64,000 nucleotides of DNA from NCBI RefSeq assembly GCF_020010925.1, contig NZ_JAGJBZ010000002.1, forward strand, positions 1,426,001-1,490,000, in the 5' to 3' direction. The stretch is from Streptomyces griseiscabiei (GTDB taxonomy: Bacteria; Actinomycetota; Actinomycetes; Streptomycetales; Streptomycetaceae). A model generated the notes under the pieces. That model saw only the letters and a program-made list of their open reading frames with translations, searched no databases and had not been told where the DNA came from. A program made the position numbers and the translations under genes. Of the stretch, positions 25,288 through 32,785 are shown piece by piece; the stretch's first letter is position 1, and each line of letters starts with the position of its first letter.

Positions 25288-25851
25288 ATGGCTCCGCCCA
25301 CCCTCCCCCAGTCCACGGACCGGTTACCCCCGACCATGTACCCACCCCTTGGAGCAGAGGCCTACGAACCCCACAGAGCGGGTGTGTTCGGACTGCCCGC
25401 GGTGCCCGCCTCGGCGGGCGAGGCGCGCAGAACCGTGCGCGAGCTGCTCGGCGAGTGGGGGGTGCGTCCGGAGACCCGTGAGGACGCCCTCCTGATCACG
25501 TCCGAGCTGGTCACCAACGCGCTGACGCACACGGACAGCGAGTGGATCGTGTGCCGACTGCATCTCACCGGCCGACGGCTCCGGATCGAGGTCGAGGACC
25601 AGAACAGCCGTCACACACAGCCTGCCCGGCGTCGTCCGGGCCCCGACGACCAGAACGGGCGAGGGCTCTTGCTGGTCGGCATGCTCAGCAGCGACTGGGG
25701 GGTGCGCGACACCCCACAACGGTCCGGTCGTGTCGTCTGGGCAGAACTGCCGTCGGAGGGCCGGGACACCGCCGATCCCGCCCCTCCGACGGCCCCGCAC
25801 GAGATCGAAGGCCTCCCCTTGACCGACCTCACCGACCCGTCCTGGACGTAA
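25288..25851 (+). CDS. RsbW-like ATP-binding protein (HATPase_c_2)
   Basis: A 187-residue single-domain ATPase of the anti-sigma-factor kinase fold. The N box is ITSELVTNALTH (about residue 75) and the G1 region DDQNGRGLLLV (about residue 130). The N-terminal 35 residues are Pro-rich and the tail is acidic. The ATG at 25288 has GAAAGG nine bases upstream. It is divergent from the XRE/DUF397 pair. No sigma or anti-anti-sigma gene is adjacent, so the partner is unknown. Confidence 0.88.
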   Translation: MAPPTLPQSTDRLPPTMYPPLGAEAYEPHRAGVFGLPAVPASAGEARRTVRELLGEWGVRPETREDALLITSELVTNALTHTDSEWIVCRLHLTGRRLRIEVEDQNSRHTQPARRRPGPDDQNGRGLLLVGMLSSDWGVRDTPQRSGRVVWAELPSEGRDTADPAPPTAPHEIEGLPLTDLTDPSWT

Positions 25852-25993
25852 CCGCTCCGCCCGGCACACGGCGTCGCACCGGCATCCGGCCGGCTGCGAC
25901 GGCGTGGTCGCGCGCCGCGCGCTTCCCCGCGCCCCTTCGGGGGCGCGGTCGCTACGCTGCCTCCACAGTCGGCCCGTCGCCGTGGGAGGCAGC

Positions 25994-26905
25994 GTGCGCA
26001 GCGAGTTCGAGATCGACGTCCTCGTGCTGGGGGGAGCGGGCGTCGACACCATCGTCTACGTCCCCGAACTGCCCCTGCCGTTCGCGGACAGCCATCTGGT
26101 GCCGGCCATCGAGACCCGGGCCGGGCAGACCGGCGACTTCCTGGCCGTGGCCACGCACACGCTCGGCCTGCGCACCCACCATTTCGACCTGCTCGGCGCC
26201 GATCACGAGGGCGACCTCGTCCGGGCCCTGCACCGCGACCGGGGCGTCCCCTTCACCGAGGCGCCGCTGCCCGGCGGCACCCGGCGCGCGGTCAACCTGG
26301 TCGGTCCGGACGGCCGCCGCTGCTCGCTCTACGACGGCAGCCGGAGCCAGGAGGTGGACGAACTGCCGCCGGACACGGTCCGCGCGCTGGCCGGGGTCAG
26401 CCGCCACGTCCATGTCTCCATCAGCCAGCCCTGCGCAGCCTCCCTGCCGGTGCTGGCCGAGCTGGGGGTGAGCGTCTCCACCGATCTGCACGACTGGGAC
26501 GGCGTCAACCCGTACCACGAGCCGTTCGCGTACGCCGCCGACCTGGTCTTCGTGTCGGCCGCCGCGCTCGCGGACCCGGAGCGGACCATGCGCCGGATCA
26601 CCGAGCGGGGCCGGGCCGAGGCCGTCGTCGCCACGGACGGGGCGCGCGGCGCGTACCACCTCGTCGACGGCGAACTGAGCCACATCCCGCCGGTGGCCCC
26701 GCCGGCGCCGGCGGTGGACTCCAACGGCGCGGGGGACGCGTTCGCGGCGGGCTACCTCTTCGGCCGGCTCACCGGTGAACCCCCGCACCGGTGCGGCCTG
26801 TTGGGCGCGATCGCGGGCGCGTACGCCTGCACGGTCCCCTCGACCCGTACGGACTCCATCGGCCGCGGAGAACTGCTCGCCCGCGCCGGGGAGCCGGTCC
26901 GCTGA
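25994..26905 (+). CDS. PfkB-family carbohydrate kinase
   Basis: A 303-residue ribokinase-like sugar kinase. The N-terminus reads DVLVLGGAGVDTIVYVPELP, and the C-terminal PfkB signature is DSNGAGDAFAAGYLFGRL, whose Asp is the catalytic base. GTG 25994 has GGGAGG four bases upstream. The gene lies alone between the ATPase and the convergent conservon GTPase, whose stop codon is four bases away. The substrate is unknown; nucleosides or phosphosugars are typical for the family. A partial copy of the dispersed intergenic repeat (about 25901-25950) precedes it. Confidence 0.88.
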   Translation: MRSEFEIDVLVLGGAGVDTIVYVPELPLPFADSHLVPAIETRAGQTGDFLAVATHTLGLRTHHFDLLGADHEGDLVRALHRDRGVPFTEAPLPGGTRRAVNLVGPDGRRCSLYDGSRSQEVDELPPDTVRALAGVSRHVHVSISQPCAASLPVLAELGVSVSTDLHDWDGVNPYHEPFAYAADLVFVSAAALADPERTMRRITERGRAEAVVATDGARGAYHLVDGELSHIPPVAPPAPAVDSNGAGDAFAAGYLFGRLTGEPPHRCGLLGAIAGAYACTVPSTRTDSIGRGELLARAGEPVR

Positions 26906-26909
26906 CCGC

Positions 26910-27503
26910 TCAGCCCGGCCGCAGGCCCGCCGCCACCAGACGGGCCTCCATCCGGCGGCGGGCCGCGCCGAGGACGGCGAGGAGGAGTTCCTTGCTGGAG
27001 TGGCGCTGGCGTACGTCGCAGAGCAGGACGGGGACGGCGGGCGGCAGGTCGAGCGCCTGGCGGACCTGCTCGGTGTCCACGTCACGGTGCCCGTCGAAGC
27101 AGTTGACGCCGACCGCGAACGGAATGTCGCGGGACTCGAAGAAGTCGACCGCGGGGAAGCAGGCGTCGAGCTTGCGGGTGTCGGCGAGCACGACGGCCCC
27201 GAGGGCACCGCTGCACAGGTCGTCCCACATGAACCAGAAACGGTCCTGTCCCGGCGTCCCGAAGAGGTAGAGCACCAGTTCGGGGGAGAAGGTGATCCGG
27301 CCGAAGTCCAGGGCGACCGTGGTGGAGACCTTCCTCTCGACACCTCTGAGGTCGTCCACCCGTCTGCCGGCCTCGGTGATGTGCTCCTCGGTCGCCAGCG
27401 GGGTCACCTCGCTCACCGAGCCCACCATCGTGGTCTTGCCGACGCCGAAGCCGCCCGCTATGAGGATCTTCAGGGCGGTGGGTACCAGAGGCTCGACGGA
27501 CAC
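26910..27503 (-). CDS. conservon GTP/ATP-binding protein (CvnD family)
   Basis: A 197-residue small Ras-like NTPase of the actinobacterial conservon type. The P loop is GGFGVGKTTMVG (about residues 17-28), the DFGRITF and LYLFGTPGQDRFWFMWDDL segments correspond to switch II, and NCFDGH occupies the place of NKXD. It lies downstream of a roadblock protein gene with a 47-base gap. GTG 27503 follows AAGGG at nine bases. Neither a histidine-kinase-like CvnA nor a DUF742 CvnC accompanies it here, so it is a reduced conservon. Confidence 0.92.
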   Translation of the reverse strand: MSVEPLVPTALKILIAGGFGVGKTTMVGSVSEVTPLATEEHITEAGRRVDDLRGVERKVSTTVALDFGRITFSPELVLYLFGTPGQDRFWFMWDDLCSGALGAVVLADTRKLDACFPAVDFFESRDIPFAVGVNCFDGHRDVDTEQVRQALDLPPAVPVLLCDVRQRHSSKELLLAVLGAARRRMEARLVAAGLRPG

Positions 27504-27550
27504 GATCCATCACCCTTTCGACGAGTTCCAGGCCCGGCCGCCGTCGCGGC

Positions 27551-27979
27551 TCACGCGTCCTGCACATAATCGGACGGGGTCTCCGAACGGGGCGCCGCGC
27601 TCAGGTACTTGCCGACCTGCTTGACCAGGGTGCCCATCTCGAAGGCCATCATGCCGACGTCCACCTCCTCCGAGGCGATCGCGGCGAGCCGCGCGCCCCG
27701 GCCCGCGGCGGTGACGAAGAGGAACGCCCGCTCCATCTGGATGACCGTCTGCTGGACCTCGCCGCCCTGGAAGTGCCGGGCCACACCCCGGGCCAGACTG
27801 TGCATGCCCGAGCCGACGGCGGACAGATGTTCCGCGTCGTCGAACCGGATGTCCTTCGACTTGCCGATGAGAAGGCCGTCCCCGGAGAGCACGATGGCGC
27901 AGTGGATCTCGGGTATGCGCTCCACGAGTCCGTCCAGCAGCCAGTCCAGTTGGGGACCGGGTCGTTCCTGCTCTGTCAT
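27551..27979 (-). CDS. roadblock/LC7 protein (CvnB family)
   Basis: A 142-residue roadblock/LC7-domain protein, the usual GTPase-interacting member of conservons. The fold covers about residues 10-120 (LDWLLDGLVERIPEIHCAIV; LARGVARHFQGGEVQQTVIQ). The ATG at 27979 is preferred; an in-frame GTG at 27997 is possible. It precedes the CvnD gene on the same strand and should form a complex with it (family inference). Gene order B then D without C or A is unusual and parallels a domain-minimal GTPase-activating module. Confidence 0.9.
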   Translation of the reverse strand: MTEQERPGPQLDWLLDGLVERIPEIHCAIVLSGDGLLIGKSKDIRFDDAEHLSAVGSGMHSLARGVARHFQGGEVQQTVIQMERAFLFVTAAGRGARLAAIASEEVDVGMMAFEMGTLVKQVGKYLSAAPRSETPSDYVQDA

Positions 27980-28054
27980 GTCGTGCGTGTTCCTCACGGT
28001 TCGGTCGGCGCCAGGGGCGGCGCCGGGTCGTCGGGGCGCCGGGGGGAGCGCCCG

Positions 28055-28345
28055 TCAGGCGGCACCGGGGCCCGGCCGTGGCGCCGGCCGGCCGGGGGCC
28101 GCGTCGGTGTCGTCCGGTCCGGTGAGCCGGGCCCGCGTCGAGCCCCGCCGGATCGCCACGATGGCACGGGCCAGGGCGTCCGGGCGGAGCGTGTCCCGCG
28201 CGTCGTCGTCCGCTCCGGGGCCCTCGGCCGTGTCCTCGCGGGCCGGTGGCGTGGCCGGGGCGCTCCGGGGCCGGCGGGGCAGACCGTGCGGGCTCCGCGG
28301 GAGGGGCGTCGGGCCGGTCTCGGTGCGGGAGGGGTCACCGCTCAT
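28055..28345 (-). CDS. small Pro/Arg-rich hypothetical protein
   Basis: A possible 96-residue protein from ATG 28345, ending 75 bases before the roadblock gene on the same strand. It is rich in Pro, Arg, Ala and Thr, with one more ordered stretch, RPDALARAIVAIRRGSTRARL. No domain is recognised and no ribosome site is evident. GC-rich DNA yields open frames of this size by chance, so the call is tentative; its position at the head of the reduced conservon is the main argument for it. Confidence 0.35.
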   Translation of the reverse strand: MSGDPSRTETGPTPLPRSPHGLPRRPRSAPATPPAREDTAEGPGADDDARDTLRPDALARAIVAIRRGSTRARLTGPDDTDAAPGRPAPRPGPGAA

Positions 28346-29112
28346 CCGGGCCACCGTGTCGTATCGTGCCGCGGTCCGATGCGGGGGAGGGTGCCAGGCA
28401 TCTGATTCCTCGTACGACAGTGAACATCCGATGACGACGGGGACGCGGCGAGCCGTCCGGCATCCCTGTGCTCCGGCTCGACACGCCGAGTCGGCGAGTG
28501 TCAGCGGGCGGACGGAACGCTATCAGGACCCGAGGCCCGTCGTCAGCACCGGCCGACCGCAACTTGGGGCCGGGCGGGCGTAATTGACGGGCACTTCGGG
28601 ACCGCTCCGGTGCGGGGCGGGCGGCGCGACGGTGGAGCGGAACGTTCCGGAGGTTGCCGGGAAGCTGACTTGTCGACACGTCAGCACCTCGGAACGGGCA
28701 CGGTCCGGCCACATCCGACTCCCGGACGCGTGGCTTGAATTCTGTGACACCCTGCTCAAACATGCGCGCGGGGCGCGGCAGTTTGGTATTTGGCGGTGCA
28801 CAGCGCGGAGGGAAGGGTGTTCATGTCTGGTGTGCCTGGTGGTCCGGCCACCTCCTGCCCGTTTTCGGGTCGGCGACGTCACATGAGTTCGCGTCGGAAA
28901 GTATCAAAATGTGGACATCGCCGCGCTCATATCTCACATTCGGGATCAAATTTCAACCGTCTATGTTTCGGCCAAACCCTCTAAACGATCTTGGCGTAAG
29001 AGGTTGATTTGTAGACCATGTTGGGCATCGGTCACACTCCCGAACGGAACACGACCGACGCACAGCCACCGCGTCTCCCCCGGGCGCGGGAGAACGCCTA
29101 GAAGGGCTTGGC
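28346..29112. other. 767-base gap without a credible gene; A/T-rich promoter patch
   Basis: Several short open frames exist here but none has convincing protein character or codon pattern. Bases about 28880-29040 are markedly A/T-richer than the window, with runs such as AAATTTCAACC, and end about 75 bases before the acyl-CoA dehydrogenase start. The patch is probably its upstream regulatory region or a small acquired segment. Confidence 0.5.
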
Positions 29113-30348
29113 GTGGAACACGTCTTCACAACCCAGGATCATGAGGATCTACGGCAGCGCGTACGCGAGTTCGCCGAGCGTGTGGTGCGGCCTCTGATAC
29201 CCGAGATGGAGGCCTCCCGGACCGTACTGGTGGGGCTCTCCCGGCTGATCGCCCAACAGGGCTGGATCGGCGCCACGATCGACCCGGTCTACGGCGGCAT
29301 GGGCGCGGGCCATCTGGCCAAGACCGTCATCATCGAGGAACTGTCCCGGGTGAGCGGCGCGATGGGGGCCATGGTGCAGGCCTCCCAGCTCGGCGTCGCC
29401 AAGATCGTCCACTTCGGTGACGAGAGCCAGAAGCGGCACTGGCTGCCGAGGATCGCCTCGGGAGAGGTGCTCCCGACCATCGCTGTGACCGAGCCGGGGT
29501 CGGGGGGCCACGTGGCCGGCATGGAGAGCAGCGCGGTGCGGGACGGCGACGACTACGTCCTCAACGGCCGCAAGGTCTTCGTCGGCAACAGCCATGTCGG
29601 CGACGTGCACGGGGTGGTGGTCCGCACCGGGCCCGGCTCCAAGGGCATGACGGCCTTCCTCGTCGAGTCCGACCGGCCCGGCTTCTCCCTCGCCGAGCAG
29701 GTGCCCTCCATGGGCCTGCACGGCTTCAGCTTCGGCGAACTCATCTTCGAGGACTGCCGCGTCCCGGCCGCCAACCGCCTGGGCGAGGAGGGCGAGGGGC
29801 TGGCCGTGGCCTACTCCTCGTCGGTGCTCTACGGCCGCCTCAACCTCACCGCGGTGTCCCTGGGCATCCACCAGGCGGTGTTCGAGGAGACCGCCCGGTA
29901 CTGCGGCGAGACCCAGCGCTACGGGCGCCCGCTGGGGCACCTGCCCAACATCAAGATCGAGCTGGGGCGGATGCTGCAACGCCTCACCCTCGCGCGGCAG
30001 AGCGCCTATCTCGCCGCGCATCTGCTGGACCAGGGACAGCCCTGCGACGTCGAGTTGATGACCGCGAAGCTCTTCAACGTCGAGTCGTCCATCGAGTCGG
30101 CCCAGGCGTCCGTCAAGATGCACGCGGCCTGCGGCCTGTTCACCGACCGCCCGGTCGAGCGCTATCTGCGCGACGCCTTCCACATCTACGCCCCCGCCGG
30201 CACCTCCGAGATCCAGGGGCTGCGGCTGGGCGAGTTCGCACTCGGCGAGAACAAGGGCCAGTGGTCCGAACGCCTCGCCGACCTGGTCCGCACCCCACAG
30301 GTCGAGCAGCGGGAAACGGAACCGATCCCGGTCGGCGAGCTGGTCTAG
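29113..30348 (+). CDS. acyl-CoA dehydrogenase family flavoprotein
   Basis: A 411-residue acyl-CoA dehydrogenase fold protein. The flavin-contact motif is IAVTEPGSGG (about residue 121), the central beta domain has VLNGRKVFVGN, and the C-terminal helices include RYCGETQRYGRPLG. The usual catalytic base motif YEGT is replaced by IYAPAGTSEIQGL, so the Glu at that position is absent. Either another residue serves or the enzyme acts on carrier-bound or non-thioester substrates. The start is GTG 29113. No partner acyl-CoA or carrier genes adjoin it. The last 20 codons and the terminator are duplicated immediately downstream. Confidence 0.88.
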   Translation: MEHVFTTQDHEDLRQRVREFAERVVRPLIPEMEASRTVLVGLSRLIAQQGWIGATIDPVYGGMGAGHLAKTVIIEELSRVSGAMGAMVQASQLGVAKIVHFGDESQKRHWLPRIASGEVLPTIAVTEPGSGGHVAGMESSAVRDGDDYVLNGRKVFVGNSHVGDVHGVVVRTGPGSKGMTAFLVESDRPGFSLAEQVPSMGLHGFSFGELIFEDCRVPAANRLGEEGEGLAVAYSSSVLYGRLNLTAVSLGIHQAVFEETARYCGETQRYGRPLGHLPNIKIELGRMLQRLTLARQSAYLAAHLLDQGQPCDVELMTAKLFNVESSIESAQASVKMHAACGLFTDRPVERYLRDAFHIYAPAGTSEIQGLRLGEFALGENKGQWSERLADLVRTPQVEQRETEPIPVGELV

Positions 30349-30431
30349 GCGCCGGGGGGCGGAGCGAGCGGGAACGGCCTGGGTTCGGGGGAGCCCCGGT
30401 GGCGCGCACGCACGGGAGCGCCGACACGAAG

Positions 30432-30463
30432 AAGCCGCGGACACGATGGTGTGTCTGCGGCTT
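30432..30463. terminator. dehydrogenase terminator, copy 1
   Basis: AAGCCGCGGACAC pairs with GTGTCTGCGGCTT (13 bp with one G-U pair, 6-base loop), followed by TTCG. Confidence 0.8.
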
Positions 30464-30677
30464 TCGTGTGCCTGGTGGCCTGGTGGCCCGCCTCCTCTCG
30501 GCCCCGCAGGTCGAGCAGCGGGAGCCGGAGCGGGAAACGGAACCGATCCCGGTCGGCGAGCTGGTCTAGGCGCCGAGGGACGGAGCGAGCGGAGAGCGGC
30601 CTGGGTTCGGGGGAGCCCTGGTGGCGCGGGCAGGGGAGCGCCGACGCCGGTTGTCGACGCGGAGCGCCGACGCGAAG

Positions 30678-30709
30678 AAGCCGCGGACACGATGATGTGT
30701 CCGCGGCTT
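30678..30709. terminator. dehydrogenase terminator, copy 2
   Basis: The second copy of the hairpin has a perfect 13-bp stem (30678-30690 with 30697-30709). The base that mismatches in copy 1 is paired here, so it can end transcription from the GAF side as well. Confidence 0.8.
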
Positions 30710-30772
30710 TCGTGTGCCCGGTGGGCCGTCTGCTCTCGGCCCGGTGGGCCGGTGGTGGCGTACGGCGTGGTT

Positions 30773-31357
30773 TCAGCGGCCGGAGGCGAGGGAGTGGATC
30801 TGGTCGGACATCTCCTGCGCCATGTGTTTGATGATCTCCAGCCGCTGCCGCCCCCAGGTACGGGAGTCGGTGTCCACGACACAGATCGTGCCCAGGTTGA
30901 TGCCGGCCAGAGTGTCCACCAGCGGGGCGCCCATGTAGGAGCGGATGCCGATCTCGTCCACGACCGGGTTGCCCGCGAACCGCGGGTAGTCGCAGACGTC
31001 ATCGAGTACCAGCGCCGCCGTCCGCTTGACGGTGTGCGGGCAGAAACCGTGGTCGAGCCGCATCTCCCGGCTCATCGAGGTCTCGGCCAGCTGCCCCGTC
31101 GAGATGTTCACCGGCCCAGCGTCCGGGGTGTAGAGCCCGGCGAAGAACTGCCGCCTGTCGTCGACGAAGTTGACCATCGCGTACGGCGCGTCCAGCTCCA
31201 GGGCCAGCCGGCGCGCGAACGCGTCGAACTCGGGCCGGGGGATGTCGGCGAGCCCCAGTTGCGAGAGCCTCGCGGCGCGTTGCGGGCCGACCGGGTCCTC
31301 GGGGGTGAGGAGGAGACGGTCGAGCGGTGGCTCGTAGGAGGAGTAGGGGCTGTTCAT
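30773..31357 (-). CDS. GAF-domain protein associated with a conservon
   Basis: A 194-residue soluble protein made of one GAF domain. Typical segments are LDAPYAMVNFVDDRRQFFAGLY, then HGFCPHTVKRTAALVLDDV with a Cys at about residue 106, and IRSYMGAPLVDTLAGINLGTICVVD. It is the last gene of the conservon that starts at 34565, 37 bases after the GTPase gene. The domain suggests sensing of a small molecule or redox state (family inference). No catalytic effector domain is attached. Confidence 0.88.
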   Translation of the reverse strand: MNSPYSSYEPPLDRLLLTPEDPVGPQRAARLSQLGLADIPRPEFDAFARRLALELDAPYAMVNFVDDRRQFFAGLYTPDAGPVNISTGQLAETSMSREMRLDHGFCPHTVKRTAALVLDDVCDYPRFAGNPVVDEIGIRSYMGAPLVDTLAGINLGTICVVDTDSRTWGRQRLEIIKHMAQEMSDQIHSLASGR

Positions 31358-31394
31358 CGGAACTCCGTTCCGGGTCGGCTGGGTCGAGTAGGGA

Positions 31395-31997
31395 TCAACG
31401 GAGCACGGGCGGCTGGTGCGTCGCCACGCCGGGGGTCATGCTGAGCAGATGCTGGACCAGTTCGACGAGCACACCCGTGCCGGAGCTGCAGTGCCGGGCG
31501 TCGCAGAACACGATCGGCGCGTTGGACTTCAGGCCGATGGCGTCCCGTACCTCGTCGATGGAGTACTGGTACGCGCCGTCGAACTCGTTCACGCCCACGA
31601 CGAACGGGATGCCGCGCACCTCGAAGAAGTCCACGGCGGGGAAGCACGCGTCGAGCCGCCGGGTGTCGGCGAGCACCACCGCGCCCAGCGCACCGTCGGA
31701 CAGTTCGTCCCACATGAACCAGAATCGTTCCTGCCCGGGAGTGCCGAACAGGTACAGCACATGGTCGCGGCTGAGCGTGATCCGGCCGAAGTCCAGGGCC
31801 ACGGTGGTGGTCGACTTCTCCTCGACCCCGGCGAGGCTGTCCGTACCGGCGCTGGCCGTGGTGATGACCTCCTCGGTGCTCAGCGGCGCGATCTCGCTGA
31901 CCGCCCCCACGAAGGTCGTCTTGCCCACCCCGAACCCGCCCGCCACGAGGATCTTCAGGGCGGTCGGGAAGGGGTCAGAGCCGTGCGCGTAGGCCAT
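31395..31997 (-). CDS. conservon GTP/ATP-binding protein CvnD
   Basis: A 200-residue Ras-like NTPase with P loop GGFGVGKTTFVG (about residues 17-28), switch region LYLFGTPGQERFWFMWDEL and VNEFDGA in the NKXD position. The ATG at 31997 has TTGGAGG ten bases upstream and lies within the 3' end of the DUF742 gene (23-bp overlap), so the two are coupled. It is closely related to the CvnD at 26910 and less so to that at 38552. It acts as the switch of the conservon complex (family knowledge). Confidence 0.94.
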   Translation of the reverse strand: MAYAHGSDPFPTALKILVAGGFGVGKTTFVGAVSEIAPLSTEEVITTASAGTDSLAGVEEKSTTTVALDFGRITLSRDHVLYLFGTPGQERFWFMWDELSDGALGAVVLADTRRLDACFPAVDFFEVRGIPFVVGVNEFDGAYQYSIDEVRDAIGLKSNAPIVFCDARHCSSGTGVLVELVQHLLSMTPGVATHQPPVLR

Positions 31998-32343
31998 CGA
32001 GCACCGCCTCCAAAACTTCTCGGTTGGCGGCGGAGGCCGCCTCGACGGCACGGGGCGCCCGTGCGGTGAGCGCCTCGTGCTGCACTAGGTCGGACAACAG
32101 GACTTTGGTGACGGCGATCGGGAGGTTCATCCGGGCTGCCACCTCGACCACCGGCACCGGCCGGGCGCACAGGCCGAGCACCAGGTCGTGATCGGGTCCG
32201 AGGTCGGTGATCGGCAGGACACCGGTGGCCATGACCAGCGTGAGCAGGTCGAACGACGTCGAGGGTCGAGTGCGCCCGTTGCTGACGGTGAACGGCCGGA
32301 CTAAGCGCCCGGCCTCCTCGTCCAGGAACAGCTCGTCCGTCAT
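31975..32343 (-). CDS. DUF742 protein CvnC
   Basis: A 122-residue DUF742 protein, the third member of a conservon. It carries the family core RLVRPFTVSNGRTRPSTSFDLLTLV and the winged-helix-like segment PVVEVAARMNLPIAVTKVLLSDLV, ending in VLDGLRARL. It begins seven bases after the roadblock gene and overlaps the GTPase gene. The winged-helix pattern hints at protein or DNA contact, but its biochemical role is not established. Confidence 0.93.
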   Translation of the reverse strand: MTDELFLDEEAGRLVRPFTVSNGRTRPSTSFDLLTLVMATGVLPITDLGPDHDLVLGLCARPVPVVEVAARMNLPIAVTKVLLSDLVQHEALTARAPRAVEAASAANREVLEAVLDGLRARL

Positions 32344-32350
32344 CGCGTCG

Positions 32351-32785
32351 TCACATCCCCGCGCTGGACGGCGCGTTGTGGCGGCGGGCCGGCGTGGCGA
32401 GGAACGGCTGCACGGCGCGGATGAGCATGCCCATCTCGTAGCCGAGCGTCTCGGTGTGGGTCGTCGCGTCCGCGGTGACCGCCAGCACGGCGCCGTGGCC
32501 CGCCGAGGCCACGATGAGGATGCCGTTGTGCAGTTCGACGATGACCTGCCGGACGGTGCCGCCGTTGCCCAGCACCCTGTCGTGGCCGAAGGACCGGCCC
32601 AGGGAGTTGAGCCCGGAGGCTATGGCGGCCATGCGGTCGGCGTCGTCGGTACTGAGGTCCACATGTGCCTTGCTCAAGCCGTCGGACGAGAGCAACAGGA
32701 CCTGGCGGGTACCCGGTACGGTCTTCTTGAGGTTCTCCAGCAGCCAGTCGATGTTCTGTCCGGTGGGGTGGCTATCGCTCACCAT
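32351..32785 (-). CDS. roadblock/LC7 protein CvnB
   Basis: A 144-residue roadblock/LC7-domain protein (NIDWLLENLKKTVPGTRQVL; LGNGGTVRQVIVELHNGILI). Its ATG lies inside the 3' end of the sensor gene (14-bp overlap), with AAGGAG upstream. It probably regulates the GTPase of the same operon, as roadblock proteins do for Ras-like GTPases. The Pro/Ser-rich C-terminus is short. Confidence 0.93.
   Translation of the reverse strand: MVSDSHPTGQNIDWLLENLKKTVPGTRQVLLLSSDGLSKAHVDLSTDDADRMAAIASGLNSLGRSFGHDRVLGNGGTVRQVIVELHNGILIVASAGHGAVLAVTADATTHTETLGYEMGMLIRAVQPFLATPARRHNAPSSAGM

Larger units (their letters stand above)
30298..30740. repeat. tandem duplication of the dehydrogenase 3' end and terminator
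   Basis: Copy 1 (30298-30506) holds the last 17 codons, the stop and the terminator of the acyl-CoA dehydrogenase. Copy 2 (30507 to about 30740) repeats it with scattered changes and a 12-base insertion that adds four codons. In frame, copy 2 still reads VEQREPERETEPIPVGELV and a stop, but nothing translates it. This fills the 424-base gap before the GAF gene. Confidence 0.88.

Noticed and set aside
28584..28886. 100-residue plus-strand open frame in the gap before the dehydrogenase
   Set aside because: No ribosome site, no plausible codon bias, no recognisable domain.
29113..30348. Methoxymalonyl-ACP (FkbI-type) assignment for the dehydrogenase
   Set aside because: The altered catalytic motif is suggestive, but no carrier-protein, hydroxyacyl dehydrogenase or methyltransferase partner genes lie nearby.
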